A DNA stretch of 64,000 nucleotides from Xenopus tropicalis (Eukaryota; Chordata; Amphibia; Anura; Pipidae), in contig NC_030679.2 in NCBI RefSeq assembly GCF_000004195.4, forward strand, positions 31,795,712-31,859,711, given 5' to 3'. A model generated the notes under the pieces. It saw only the letters and a list, made by a program, of their open reading frames with translations. It had not been told where the DNA came from and did not search any database. The position numbers and the translations under genes are program-made. How positions within the stretch are numbered: the first letter of the stretch is position 1; the number at the start of each line of letters is the position of its first letter. Shown here piece after piece: positions 1 through 11,929 of the stretch.

Positions 1-2781
1 GGAATGCTGTTATTTATTATTGTGCATGCATGAGCAGGACTTTGCAAAATAAACTGTTTAAGGCCACTTCGTTCGACTTGATGATTACCATGTAATTAAG
101 CATTGTGTACAGCAAGAATGCATCTGTATTTTATTTTATTCATTATTTAAATGTCACATACAAGTTTTATTTTGGAGCCTAATCGTAGTTTTCTGATGCC
201 TGTGTAACTGTCTAGCAATTCAAAACATGCTATAACGTGTTATTTTTGTGACTTGAGGTAATGTAATAGGTGGAACCAATGACAGATACTAATAGCTGTC
301 TGACTCATGGAGTGAAACAGATCCTGTAAAATCTGTCTGGTGACTTGCTAGAATCAGATGTGTCTCCTTGCAGAAATGCATTTGCTTTGGAAAAAGCAAC
401 GACTCGCTAGCTCCGATTGTTTTAGCCTTAATGACACACAGCACCCATCATAGAGCAATTAGAGAAGGAAGCTCTCTCAGCGCCACCCTCTAATCAGTAT
501 TATATATCTTGTGGTTAATGGGGCTTCTTAGATAACATATAGCATGCACTATAGTTGCTGAGATAATAAAAAGAAAATTATTACAGGGTTAATTTACTAA
601 TACAGGTACTAAATCTTACAAGTGCAACCAATCAGTAATTAGTTTTAACCAGTCTACTGCAAGTTAAATAACGAAAGCAAACATCTGGTTGTTATTGGCA
701 ACTGCCTTTCCCCATTGCTTGTAAATAAGCTATCATATTTGAATATTTGGTTCTTCCAAAGTTTTTTTTAGTATATTTATTTGGTGTCCATGTGGGGGGG
801 GGGGGGGGGTTAAAGGTGGCCATACACGCACAGATATTATCGTATGAAACGTGCAATTATTGTCTGATAATCAGTGCCTATATGGTGGGAGACGAGGCGA
901 CCAATATCAGTAAAAGTCTCATCCATCGCTCAGGAGTGAAAATTTTGATCAGGCGCCCAAACATTGTAACGTTAATGCTGAATCATTAGATAAGGGTAAA
1001 GAATTCCTTTGTTTTTAACTGCATATCTGACAATTCAGTCAGAGGACAAATGATCTTTCCTACGACCAGTGGTTGTGGGAATGCTCGTAATTGTAGCATG
1101 TATGGCCTCCTTAAAGAGATAATTAAACCTCTTTTTTTACATTTATCATAACATTGCCTTTTCATGCTCTTTACAGTTTTGTCTTAAAAGTATTTGCCCG
1201 ATTACTGACTGTACCTATTCTTTTTATCCTCTATCTTTTCCTCCCTCTCCATTCCCCCCCCACCCCTCCCCTCCTTTTTCCCAATGTTTATGATCTTGTT
1301 ATATACCTGCCTGGCACCCTGGGATAACCCAAAAGGCGCCCTTTTGTACACCGTTATTTTCAAAATAAAAAATATATAAAAAAAAAAGTATTTGCCCGAT
1401 GCTTTTACATTACCTATCTGATCCCCCATGTCCCTCTATGAGGGGGCTGCCATATTTGTGCAGCAGTAGGCCATTGGCATTAGAAGCTGTAACTGACAGG
1501 TTGAGGAGGGACAGTCAGGTTGGCAAAACAGTCAGGTTTAGGAACTCCTACTAACACTTTCTAAAGCAGAACTATCAGTGAAAAAAGACGAACATGACCT
1601 ATAGGGAACTTTTAATGTACATTAATATTTTGAAGAGTAGTTTTTTAGTGTCAGTATCTCTTTAAGGAGAAATATTCACTGTGGTTTCCCACTGACTAAG
1701 AACACCATGGGGGTTGAAAGTCATTCTGCAGTATGCACATAGATTCAAACCCAAGTCATGCCTAACACATGTGCATGTATGTAAAAATATAACCCTTTCG
1801 CTACCAGAAACACATCAGAAACACATTTTAGATTGTTAGATTTTGGACATAACCCTTTTTAACTCTTGTACTGGATATTGGTTGTTTTGTATTTATAATG
1901 TATACACCCATTGATTGTACAACTCTGAAGAATATGTTGGTGTTTTATAAATTCATATTGATGATAATATTTTATTCACTGTGCATAAAATACAACAGAT
2001 TTGGAAAGCTCCATGTCTTCGCATTACGAAATGATTAAAGAACTGCTCCAGAAATGTACATACTTTCAGGGCCAAAAAGTCCTCTAACCGTAGCTTTGCC
2101 CAAGGAGTTTGCTCCAAACTATCCATTTGCTATGGTATTCTCAAGTTATCATCTTTTTAATAACATTTTTGGCCATTTTGACTAATCGCTTTTAAAGTTT
2201 GCAGTTTGCAGGATCTTATCTCCCATGCCAAAATGGCCAATTTGTCTTTATTTATTTGCACAAATTCTGTTGCAATAACAGACTTTTTTTTTAAAAAAGG
2301 GTTAGTTATAATTAACTTTTAGTATAAGGTAGACAGGGATAGTTTAATACTGTTTGCAGTTGGTCTTCATTTAACAAAAAACTTTTTTAATTTTCACCAG
2401 TTTTGGTTGCTAGGGTCCATTGTAACCTAGCACCCAGGGATTGTTTTGAATGACTTTAAAATGAATAATTTAGTCTGCCTCTCATTAAAGCATACAGTTA
2501 CTTTCTAAAATGAAATCCTCAACACAAGAACTTTATCTCACATTAAATTGAATCTAAAAAAAAATCACTGGTGCTTTTTATGGATTGTGAAACTGTAACT
2601 TTACAAGTGGTTGTCATTGTGAGGCTTTCCAAATATATTACTTCTGTCCCTTTGCTCTGCAATTGTTTAAAAATGTATTACTGAGCCCTGCAGTTTTGAA
2701 TAAATCTAGTTTTTTTATGTTTAATGTGGCTTTTTAAGTAATTGCCTTGACATTTTGTAACCATTTTCTCTTCTTATACAG
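1..2781 (+). other. pfdn1: Intron of pfdn1 upstream of its penultimate coding exon
   Basis: The window opens inside an intron of pfdn1, inferred because the exon at 2782 begins in mid-codon after an acceptor site. I found no trace of the earlier pfdn1 exons here, so they should lie to the left of the window. The stretch is AT-rich and non-coding. It holds a poly-G run near 794-809, a MITE at 810-1114, and a pyrimidine-rich tract near 1230-1290. Short open frames in it have no recognisable protein character. Confidence 0.6.
810..1114. repeat. TTAA-flanked MITE (GGTGGCCATACA family)
   Basis: The element is bounded by TTAA at 810-813 and 1111-1114. Its ends are imperfect inverted repeats: the left starts TTAAAGGTGGCCATACA and the right ends TGTATGGCCTCCTTAA. 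About 305 bp with no coding capacity. Related ends occur at 3351-3609 and at the right side of the 17226-17345 block. TTAA ends and a TTAAAGG start fit the T2-type frog MITEs; that family name is from general knowledge, not a search. Confidence 0.6.
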
Positions 2782-2866
2782 GTTTGTCCTGCAAACAAAA
2801 GATACAATTCACAACCAGCTATTGAATAAACAAAAAGTCGCTAATGAGAAAATTGCAGAGTTGGAG
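2782..2866 (+). CDS. pfdn1: Prefoldin subunit 1, penultimate coding exon
   Basis: This exon encodes the middle of the second helix of prefoldin subunit 1, a beta-type subunit of the cytosolic hexameric prefoldin chaperone that passes unfolded actin and tubulin to the TRiC/CCT chaperonin. The acceptor is a pyrimidine-rich tract ending TTATACAG at 2781 and the donor is GAG|GTTGGT at 2867. The 85 bases hold the last base of a split codon followed by 28 codons, starting FVLQTKDTIHNQLL and ending KIAELE. This aligns with residues 68-95 of the 122-residue human protein and joins in frame to the exon at 6691. Heptad-like spacing of I/L residues fits the coiled coil. Conservation and matching intron phase argue against a pseudogene. 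Confidence 0.93.
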
Positions 2867-3350
2867 GTTGGTTTATATGTAATTTCCCCCCCTTTTTTTT
2901 TTTTTTTTTATACTTGTCCCGTGATTAGCTGAGGCTATGCACAATTCCCATTTTCGATATGTGCTTTTTCACGAGTATCAAAACACTAACATATTTAGGG
3001 ATATTTTTCCCAGTGGTTTAGGATTAAAAAGGCAGATTTACATTTTTTTGGAATAATTTGCAACAAATTCAGTTTCTTTGTTCCCAAGTGCACAAAAAAG
3101 CTCAACTTGAATTTAAGTTTGCTGTTGCAGACCTGTAAGGGCTCTGGCACATGAGGGAGATTAGTCGTCCGCAACAAATCTCCCTTGGAGGATGCAATGT
3201 TAAACACAATGGGGTTGGTTTACTAAATTGCACCCTGTCTAATATAATATGTGTGTGTGTGATTAATGTTTTTACGCACTTGTTTATCGCACCACTTTGC
3301 AGTCAAGACTGCTCTGATATTTGTTTAATTGAAAGCATAGACTTACTGAC

Positions 3351-3609
3351 TTAAGGTGGCCATACATATTGTAACCTGCTTCTTTGGCAAGGACCTAAGA
3401 TGGGCCAAATTATTGAATTAAAATGGGAGGGCGTAGGCCCCGTCTCATCTGATGAGAAAATCAAACCTGCCTGATTGAGGTCTGGACAATTTTAGGCCAC
3501 ATATCAATCGGGGACCCGTTGGGTTCCCACACACAGGGAGATAAGCTGCCGAATCGGTCTGAAGGACCTGAATTGGCAGCTGAAATCTGCCAGTGTATGG
3601 CCACCATAA
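3351..3609. repeat. MITE of the GGTGGCCATACA family
   Basis: Inverted ends TTAAGGTGGCCATACA on the left and TGTATGGCCACCATAA on the right. The right TTAA is mutated to ATAA. About 260 bp, non-coding, related at its ends to the element at 810-1114. Confidence 0.55.
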
Positions 3610-3740
3610 GGCTGACCATAATGGAAGCACGAGAAGCTGCTTATAGACCAGTGCATTGATTGAATAGTATTTTTATCTAAAAAAGACCACTTAAAATTTG
3701 ACAGAGTAAATTGGATGTAAAAGGCAATGTCATAATTTCT

Positions 3741-4165
3741 TTAAAGGAACAGTAACACCAAAAAATGAAAGTGTATAAAAGTAACTAAAATATAATGTGC
3801 TGCTGCCCTGCACTGGTAAAAGTTGTGTGTTTACTTCAGAAAGTCTACTATAATTTATATAAATAAGCTGCTATGTAGCCATGGAGGCAGCCATTCAAAG
3901 GAGAAAAGGCACAGGCACATAACAGATAACAGATAAAACACTATTGTATTCTACAGAACTTATCTGTTATCTGCTATGTAACCTGTGCCTTTTCTCCTTT
4001 TTTCCAGCTTAAATGGCTGCCCCCGTGGCTACACAGCAGCTTATTATATTAATTATAGTAGTGTTACTGTAGCAAACACACCAGTTTTTCCAGTGCAGGG
4101 CAACAGTGCATTATATTTTTATTACTTTAAAGCTCTTTCATTTTTTGGTGTTACTGTTCCTTTAA
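3741..4165. repeat. T2-like MITE with a long internal palindrome
   Basis: TTAA at 3741-3744 and 4162-4165 bound a 425-bp element. Its ends are inverted: TTAAAGGAACAGTAACACC on the left, complementary to the GGTGTTACTGTTCCTTTAA end on the right. The arms pair over most of the element; for example the AGGAGAAAAGGCACAGG and CCTGTGCCTTTTCTCC segments near 3898 and 3987 face each other. Non-coding. Confidence 0.8.
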
Positions 4166-5104
4166 AATGTGTCTGAAAAGAGGGTGTAATGTTCAGTGAA
4201 TGGTATCGCTGGAAACAGTGATTTCATTTGGAAAATGTTACTGTCCTTTTTTTTTTGAGCTGGCATGGGAAAATGTCTGCTCCTTGCCAAAAATCATTCA
4301 CTTTGTCATGCTTATGAGTAGTTTCCTAGATAAATTGAAAACATAGCAAGAGTGGCACCAAATCTGTGCGAAAGACTCAAGGTTTCTGTTTACTTGACTT
4401 CATGCTGGAGTGGCCTACATAAATGGGACTATACCCTATTCAAAAACAAGAATGTCATCCAGTTCCTTTCGCTTAAGGGAATATACCCATGAGCATTTTT
4501 ACTTGTGTTTTAACATCAGGTGGAGTCTTGTACTTTCCAATACATAGAGACTTGATTAATCATACTGTGCCCTGTTGGTGTGTCCCAAGGAAGCAGAAGC
4601 TAAAAGATCAGATGTTGATGTTCCCTCCCATAGGTACACACCCAGAGGGCAGAGCGCCAACAGAGATAAATTATCAACTACTTTGGCCTTTGGTGGGATG
4701 CAGGAAAAACCCAGCACACTTAAAAAAAAAAAAAAAAAAACTAAAACAAACAAATAAAAAACTTGTGCTTGCACCAAGAGTATTCTGTGGAGCTCTTCTA
4801 GCTTAATGCAGACTTTTCTCCTGTATATAAACATACAGAGGTATTTTTAGGAATGGAACATATTCTTCAAAAGAAACTGCTTGTAAACCCAAGAGGCCTC
4901 TGTGCATGAGGTATTGGTTACTTTTTGTCCGATACCAGGAAATAAAATTAACGCAAAATGTACTACTGCAACATATATTGTAGTTTTAAAGTTGAAGCAC
5001 CGCAAAAAAAAAAGAAATACTTTTTCATTTATATAGCAATCCAACAATATTTTCCAGCTGTAGTAGTCTTAATCTGTACAAGAAAAGGGTTCCATTGTCT
5101 ATGT

Positions 5105-5262
5105 GGTATTAATGAGCGAAGTCCCGTTTCGCTTCACCAGAAAATTTGCGAAATGGCGGAAAGTCTGCGAAACGCATTTGTCGCGAAACAATTTACTAAT
5201 GGTGAAATGCGGAAATTCGCTGCAAATCCATGCCTGGCAAAAAAATTCGCTCATCACTAGTG
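5105..5262. repeat. Dispersed repeat relic (GCGAAATTT-rich)
   Basis: A stretch rich in GCGAA and TTCGC words that begins AATGAGCGAAG and ends AATTCGCTCATCAC, giving weak inverted ends (GAGCGAA / TTCGCTC). Its CpG content is unlike the flanking intron. This resembles a very common frog repeat, but the class is not resolved. Confidence 0.45.
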
Positions 5263-6690
5263 GAGAGAGCCATGGCTGACATCTCCAGTTAAGTACAGAT
5301 TATCCAAAGTGCTTGGGGTTTTCGAAGTAAACATGAAATAAACCCAGTAGGATTGTTTTGCTCACCTCCCCTGTATTCTGATGATGGCAATGTCACTTCT
5401 GGTTTCATGGTGGCCAGTGGGTAATGGGCTGGGGTAGAGGTGGTTGCAAGTCAAAATGGGTAGCTGGTCCATACAAGTAAAAAAGTGAGTCCAGTGTGTG
5501 TTTCAGAAGTGGTACCTAAGCAGAGCTCTACATTGTGTTCCACTTTGAAGATTAATAAGGGGAAGTAGAGCTTAGTCAAATATAGTATAACTTCCACCCC
5601 ATGCCTAGTCATACTGCTGATCAGACTTCAACTTTGCTGCTAAGCCCTGACCCATGAATCAGTACTGTCCTTTCAGATACTGGGTACCACATACATTTCT
5701 TTATACATATATTAAACAAACAAACAAAAAAAACCCTTTGTTGTTGTTACTGGCCTTTTACAGCACATTGCAATGAAACCTGTTTGATGCTTAGTTCATA
5801 AAGGCTTCCTGAAATAAAGAACTCATGCAAAGATCCTCATTTCTGATTCTGTTTAATTGAAGCATTCTGTTTAGATTGCAGACACATGCAAACGAATAGA
5901 TTAGCAGCCAGGGAATAATAAGCATTGATTGTATGCCATCTACTTATTACTACAGTTACCCTTAGGTCTTACATGAATGTGTTCATTGCAGTTCTGATAT
6001 GGCACCTTGCCACATTTACTGAAAGGTCGCAGTTGATAGAATTTGTTTGGTATGCATGTTTGAGCAGCCTCCAAAAACATGCCATACATTTTTAGACTAC
6101 AAAAGACTTTGTCTGACAGGCTGCTGTTAGTAGTTTCATTTAAAGTAATGTCCTGTGATAATACTGACTGATGTCACCCTACTATAATGCTGGGACACTA
6201 TCCTCCGTTTGTGGTTTATTTCAGTAATAAAGTAACCGTCAGAATGGTATATCCCAATGTTTACTGTTGGCGAAATGATGTTTATAACTTGTAAGGTGTA
6301 CGATAAAGTTCTTACTTATTCTGCAGGGGGGAGCAAGGAACTGGTATGATTTTGTGTTTTCAGGGATAACTTATACTGTTACAGTTAATAGATTACATGT
6401 TCAATATGTTAAGTTCTGTAAATGTTATTAACCACACAACTCAAATATTACCTGTACTACTCTTGTCTTGTGCCTTCCCCTCATCTCCATTTTACTCTCC
6501 TAGTTATCCATTGTCCCTTTCTCCCATAGTGTCTTATGGTGTATATACCCAGGTACGGCCATGTGCTTGTAACTGCAGATACTGTGCAATGGGCAGTTTA
6601 CCTGTACTCAGCTCTTTGGTTGGCAGTGAGATATTGGGGATGTGATACACCAATGACAAGCCTGTTTATTCTTCCCTCTTAATCTTACAG

Positions 6691-6774
6691 CAAAAGAAGT
6701 CATACCTGGAGCGAAGTGTAAAGGACGCTGAAGATAACATAAGAGAAATGTTAATGGCCAGAAGAGCACAATAA
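6691..6774 (+). CDS. pfdn1: Prefoldin subunit 1, last coding exon
   Basis: The final coding exon of pfdn1. The acceptor is TTAATCTTACAG ending at 6690. The 84 bases encode 27 residues and a TAA stop at 6772-6774: it starts QKKSYLERSVKDAED and ends REMLMARRAQ, essentially the C-terminus of vertebrate prefoldin subunit 1. The frame continues exactly from the exon at 2782-2866. The C-terminal helix packs against the other subunits' coiled coils at the tip of the prefoldin jellyfish shape (family knowledge). A short 3' UTR with a canonical poly(A) signal follows. Confidence 0.95.
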   Translation, partial: QKKSYLERSVKDAEDNIREMLMARRAQ

Positions 6775-6888
6775 CAGTTGCCAACACAGACACAAAATTT
6801 TCACTATTTAATGTTTTTTATTACATGTGGAATATGCCAATACTTAAAACCGCATATTTGAGTTTATTATGCAAGACACAATATAACT

Positions 6889-6894
6889 AATAAA
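6889..6894 (+). promoter_or_regulatory. pfdn1: Poly(A) signal of pfdn1
   Basis: A canonical AATAAA lies 115 bases after the pfdn1 stop codon, followed about 20 bases on by a GT-rich stretch (TTCTGACTGGACTTGTTG). This gives a short 3' UTR ending near 6910. Confidence 0.8.
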
Positions 6895-6914
6895 GGCAAA
6901 TGAGAAAATGTTCT

Positions 6915-8242
6915 GACTGGACTTGTTGAGTAAAATATTTATTTCACATGCCCTCTGTCTGCTTTTAAAGGGGATGTTTACCTTTGTAAAGGTTTAAAGA
7001 AAATAAATAGATTTGGTCATTTAAACAATATTTACAATTGAATCAGAAATGCATCCTTTTCAGTATATACCAACCTGGAAAGGTAGCATTGCAAAGATCT
7101 TTAGCTTCCCGCTCTCTGACAAAGGCAGGAGGTCGCCGACCCCCTTGTTGTTAAAGATTCCAGAAGCCAATAGGATTAGTAACCAGCGCAGGAATCAGAA
7201 ATGGGCGAGCTGAAGTAGCTGATCATTGCCAGCATCAGATTTCTTAGCACGGTGGCAGAAAGGTCCGCAGGTTGGCAGGCAGACAGGAGCTAGAGATTTC
7301 CTCAGAGCTTAATTTCCAGGTGGATAGATTGAAAATGCTGCATTTTTGTTTAAAAAAAAAAAAACATTGTAAATCTTATTTAAATCGGCAAATATATGGA
7401 TTTTTATGTTACTCTGTATGTCCATTGTATGAAACCCACTTATTGTACAGCACTGCGGATGTTGGTGCTTTATAAATAAATTTTAATATTAATATTTCGG
7501 CACAGGACTGGAATAAATCCCCAAAGTGTGACATTTGTAATAAACGCTAAGCTTCAGTGGCTATCCCTAATATTACATTTCTATATGATGAATCTTTTTC
7601 ATGCAGCCATCCATGAGCTGCTTTCCTAACAAACACATTTCCATCAGAGCTAAGAGAACCAGTGAAAGCTGCTGTATGAGCCCACTAGTACAGCAGGCCT
7701 ATGATATGAATTACTGATACCCAAACCCTTAATGACACTGATGCTTCTCGAATTTGAGGGCTCGGTAGGATACCTTAGTGTGTTACATATGCAATGACTT
7801 ACTGCTTCCATGCACAGTGCATAAGTAGAGCTATGCAATTAAAAATATAGACACATACATCGTTGGTACCAAGCAGGGCTGGAACTAGGGGTTGGCAAAG
7901 GAGGCATGTGCTTAAGGTGCAATGGGGGTGGGACGCTGGGCATGTACCTCTTCTGCCTGCACTGCCCTAGTTCAGGCCCTGGAGGATCTAAAATGCCAAC
8001 ACTTTTGGCGATCCCCTGCACCCTTCTGCCTGTTAGTGCACACTCACGCACAAGAGATGGGGCAGCGATGTGCACAGGTTGCCTAGGGTGCCCATATAAC
8101 TTGGCCATGGCTTCTGCAGACTTACACATGCTTATATTTTTGAAAACTACACTTTCTGAATGAATAAGAATGGGTGAATATTTCTTTCTACTCCAAACTA
8201 CCAAAATGCAAAGTTTTGCATAATGTAGCTTTTTTTTTTTTT
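6915..8242. other. Intergenic, no gene recognised
   Basis: Non-coding DNA downstream of pfdn1. A TTTAAAGGGGATGTTTACC word near 6966 looks like one end of another TTAA-type MITE. The open frames here, including one on the minus strand at 7839-8204, have no domain or conserved character I recognise. Confidence 0.5.
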
Positions 8243-8639
8243 TTAAAGGGTTTGTTCACCTTTTAGTTAATATTTAGTATTATGTAGAAAGTAATATTCT
8301 GGGACAATTGTGCAATTGGTCTTTATTTTTTTGTTCAGCAGCTCGCTAGTTCGGAATTTAAGCAGCTATATGGTTGCTAGGGTCCAAAATAATAAAAGAC
8401 AAGTAATAAAAAGTAACAATAACAATAAAACTGTAGCCTCACAGAGCAATAGTTTTTTGGCTGCCGGGGTCAGAGACTCCAATTAAGAAGCTGAAGAGAG
8501 TTAGAAAAAAAAAAAGGCAAATGATTAATTATTTATTTTTTTTTTTATAGTTTTTGAAGAACAGTTGAAAAGTTGCATAGAATTATTGGCCATTCTGTAA
8601 CATACTATAAGTTAACATAAAGGTGCACAAACCCTTTAA
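8243..8639. repeat. T2-like MITE
   Basis: TTAA at 8243-8246 and 8636-8639 enclose 397 bp. The ends are inverted: TTAAAGGGTTTGTTCACC versus the complement of AAGGTGCACAAACCCTTTAA. The internal phrases CAGCAGCTCGCTAGTT, TGGTTGCTAGGGTCC and TTGGCCATTCTGTAACATAC recur in the blocks at 11.15-16.59, 46.4-47.4 and 63.6 kb, so this is one family. Confidence 0.8.
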
Positions 8640-10148
8640 CAGTATTTCAGAAAATGACTATAACAAGCATTGGATTCCAATAACAGATCCTCCCCTGTAC
8701 TACAGTACGTCATCTTGCAGCCTGTGTAGTCCTAGGAAAGTAATAGGGTAAAACCAGTGATATTGACTCAAAAAAAGGAGCTGAAATGTTCTAAAAACTT
8801 GCAGTGATTTTCTGATTTTGTATATACAAGACAGTCCTGCCCCTAAGTACAGGGTTCCATTGCACTCAGCATTTGACTCTCCCTCACTTGTGCATGGTCT
8901 TAAGACAACGCTAGAAAAATATAAGGGCCGATAAAATGCATGGTTCCCATTTATTTGCTCATATGTGCTTCACTTTGAATAGATCAACTGTGATCTGACT
9001 GGATTGGAGGATGTTCTGACAAAACTGTCCCCCAAGCTCTGCTACATACCCAGACAGTTGGCCAGTATGGTTAAAAGTTGAATAAACCTCCCAATCAAAC
9101 CTGAACAAGTATGGCAATCCCCATGCGGTTTAACCATTGGCCCTCCTGTCTCCTTGGACAGATAATAATGAAGATCTATTCATACTTAGCCTCCCAAAAA
9201 GTGACAAACTGATATATATTCACATATTATGAAAAGTTCTGCAACGTAAAGCTACCTTTTGGTAGCCACCCCAGACAAAAATGTCATCCTCCTCTGCTAC
9301 CTGCCCCCATGCCAGCTGCATCTACTCCCATCATAACAACATAAAATATTTCACTAAAGCACAATACGATGATCACAAAGCAACTTAAAGAATTCCACAT
9401 ATTCTTCAGCCCCACAGCAAGCCAGCTTTGTGCCAGGGGCACCCCATGTACCACCAGCAAATGTCTCCTGCAATCTCCAAGCAGCGGAGTTGCTTCTGAT
9501 TCCAGTTCTATGCCACAGATATTTCTATTTAATATATTAAACGGTGACAAGGAACCTGTACAAACAAGCAGCAACTGAGAAGTGACAAAAGACTATATTT
9601 ACATGTAAAAATTAAGACCAACTGCACATTGTGTCAGAATATTACACTCTACATCATACTAAAAGTTAACTCAAAGGTCAACATTACCTTAATTCTTCAT
9701 ACCATATACCAAGCATTATTAACACTACAGGGCTGGAGAGTGAGTTTTTATTGGATTTACATACACCTACAGAAGAGAAAACACATCAAAATTTCAAAAT
9801 GCAGGATTTCTAATGAGCAGCCAGATAGGGTAGGTGTGACAGCTAGGTTGCTGGTGTTTCAGTGGTCTTGCAGGTTTTATTAGAAAATTATTGCCAATAT
9901 ACTTGCTGCTAATTTGCAATTCCCTATCATGCTACCCCTGGCCTGCCCAAGCCCTTATCAACCCCAAGCCCCTCTACCATTTTGGGAAATTTAACCCATC
10001 TCTGCCTTGATCTGTCATCACCCAGTCCCTTACATCATAACCTGCCCACTCACGATTTACATTCTAACTAGTGGGATGGCATTGCGAGGAGATTAGTTGC
10101 CTTCGACAATAGTCGCGGCGCGACTAATCTTCCCATGTGTCACGGCTC
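8640..10148. other. Intergenic, no gene recognised
   Basis: AT-rich intergenic sequence. A short inverted block at about 10073-10150 (GGAGATTAG and CTAATCTTCCC around GTCGCGGCGCGAC) is a copy of the repeat seen best at 55325-55530. No coding exon seen. Confidence 0.5.
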
Positions 10149-10432
10149 TTAAAGGAAAACTTTACCCCCGAACAACGTAGGTCCCTATAAAAATATACTG
10201 CATAAAACAGCTCATATGTAAAACCCTATATCTAAATAAACCATTTTCATAAAAATATACTTTTTAAATAGTATGTGCCATTGGTTAATCCTAATCCAAA
10301 TTTGTCCAGGGCACACATTTTCTCATTGTGAATAATTTTTCCTTTATCAATTTTTATTACATTACCCCCCTTAATATGATATAAACTATGTGTTGGTTAA
10401 GTACGCATTCTGGGGGTATAGTTTTCCTTTAA
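10149..10432. repeat. T2-like MITE
   Basis: TTAA at both ends (10149-10152 and 10429-10432). The left end is TTAAAGGAAAACTTTACCCC and the right end reads GGGGGTATAGTTTTCCTTTA, an imperfect inverted pair. 284 bp, non-coding. Confidence 0.75.
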
Positions 10433-11150
10433 AGTATGGGGATCCAAATAACAGAAAGACTCCTTATCAGGAAAACCCCAGGTCCTGAGCATTCTGTAAA
10501 ACAGATAACATACCTAGTAAGGTTGGCAGGGGTTTATGGGTATGATTAATGATTCCCTTTGCACATTTACCCTTGCTGTGTATATGAGGCTATCAGGGGT
10601 CTGTAGTTTAGGTTGGTTGACAGCACTAAGTTTTAATTAAAATCAGCTCAGCCCAAATCACACTTATTCTGAGCCAAAAAAGGGCTGTGCTGACCCGTTT
10701 ATATGTGCAATGTCATACAGTGTAAAGAAGCAGAGCATAAATAATACAAGCTCCACCCGTAAACCCAAATGACATTAATTAGGTGGAAAACGAATGCTGT
10801 TTGTATATCTGCTGCCAAAGACGCCAGATGTGATACAGTGATATCAGACATGGAATCAGCGTTGCTCACCATGATTGGTGCTCTTTCATTCTTAATGCCA
10901 CTGGTACCCAGACAAACATAAATTTCAGTACCATTGGAGTGGATGCAATTAGATGCAATCATGGTGCTTTTCTTTCCAAGTCACTCTTATAGGGTTTCCT
11001 TACAGATAAATCTAGATACAAAGAGTCCTTCATAAACTGCTCTAATTTGTTGTTTATACCATGGTTAGTTTGGAGTGTGAAAGTTCTGTACTAATGCAGT
11101 GCAAAGCAGTCTTATTCTAGTACTAGGCCAGGAAACAGGCTGGCATATAG
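10433..11150. other. Intergenic; fragment of the TA-type MITE
   Basis: The first 80 bases (around 10435-10510) match part of the mariner-like MITE family seen at 26655 and 47923 (CTTATCAGGAAAACCCCAGG, GAGCATTCTG). The rest shows nothing recognisable. Confidence 0.4.
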
Positions 11151-11584
11151 GTGGTCACCATTGGTTTTATTAGTTATTTAGCTTTTGTTCAGCAGCTTTC
11201 CAGTTTGGTATTTTAGCAGCTGTCTGGTTGCTATAGTCTTATTTTTACTACTGGAATATGAATAGGTAATAAAATACCCATGTAACAATATGACTAGAAT
11301 ATGAATAGGTAATAAAATACCAATGTAACAATATCAATAAAATTGTAGACTTACAGAACAATAGTCTTTTGGCTGCTGGGGTCAGTGACCCCCATTTTAA
11401 AGCTGGAGAGAGGCAGAAGAGGAAGGCGAATAATGCAAAAACTATAAAGAAATAATAAGAAACCACCATATGAAGGCTGGAAACAGGTAGAAGAGGGAGG
11501 CAAATAATGCAAACATAATAAAGAGCAATTGCAAAGTTGCTAGAAAAAAAGAAAATTAATTCATACTTACCGAAATTTTCTTAT

Positions 11585-11720
11585 CCTGGTTAATAGATGG
11601 CATCATTTACAAATGGGTAATCTCCACCCCTACCTCTGACTGGACAAAGCACATCCCTTAGCAATTAAATCTTGATTCTAGTCTACATATGCAGGCCCCC
11701 TCCCCCTGCACCTTCGTCTT
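11585..11720 (-). repeat. DIRS 3' inverted terminal repeat
   Basis: About 136 bp, starting CCTGGTTAATAGATGGCATC and ending CTGCACCTTCGTCTT. It is the reverse complement of 16415-16549 apart from an AG insertion (TAATAGATGG against TAATATGG) and about three substitutions. An extra 34 bases outward (11551-11584, including CATACTTACCG) are present only at this end. Confidence 0.88.
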
Positions 11721-11751
11721 AGTGATTAAGCTTCTTAGGGAGGGTTATGTA

Positions 11752-11845
11752 AAATGATGCCATCTATTAACCAGGAAAAGAAAATTTTGGTAAGTATGAA
11801 TTAATTTTTTTTTCCCTGGTTAATATGGCATCATTTACAAATGGG
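11752..11845. repeat. DIRS internal complementary region
   Basis: Two abutting halves. The left half (about 11752-11807) is the reverse complement of the extreme 3' end (11551-11610), including its private AG insertion (GATGCCATCTATTAACCAGG). The right half (11811-11845) is an exact 35-base reverse complement of 16518-16552 at the other end, including that end's own TAATATGG form. In DIRS1 this region templates closure of the circle by bridging both termini; here each half keeps the diagnostic variant of the terminus it should pair with. Confidence 0.88.
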
Positions 11846-11929
11846 ACGTGCTAAGCAATATTGTGGGAGGGTATATTCCAAATAATCAGAAAAAAACCAA
11901 CTGCTTAGATGCTTGAATATAGAATATAT

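Larger units (their letters stand above)
2867..6690 (+). other. pfdn1: Last intron of pfdn1
   Basis: A 3.8-kb intron between the two pfdn1 exons, with GT at 2867 and AG at 6690. It contains the MITEs at 3351-3609 and 3741-4165 and a repeat relic at 5105-5262. It also holds a run of A at about 4721-4740 and T-rich tracts. No other coding signal was seen; the open frame at 4489-4806 crosses a poly-A run. Confidence 0.8.

Noticed and set aside
4489..4834. Overlapping frames on both strands
   Set aside because: Run through a 20-base poly-A tract inside a pfdn1 intron; chance open frames.
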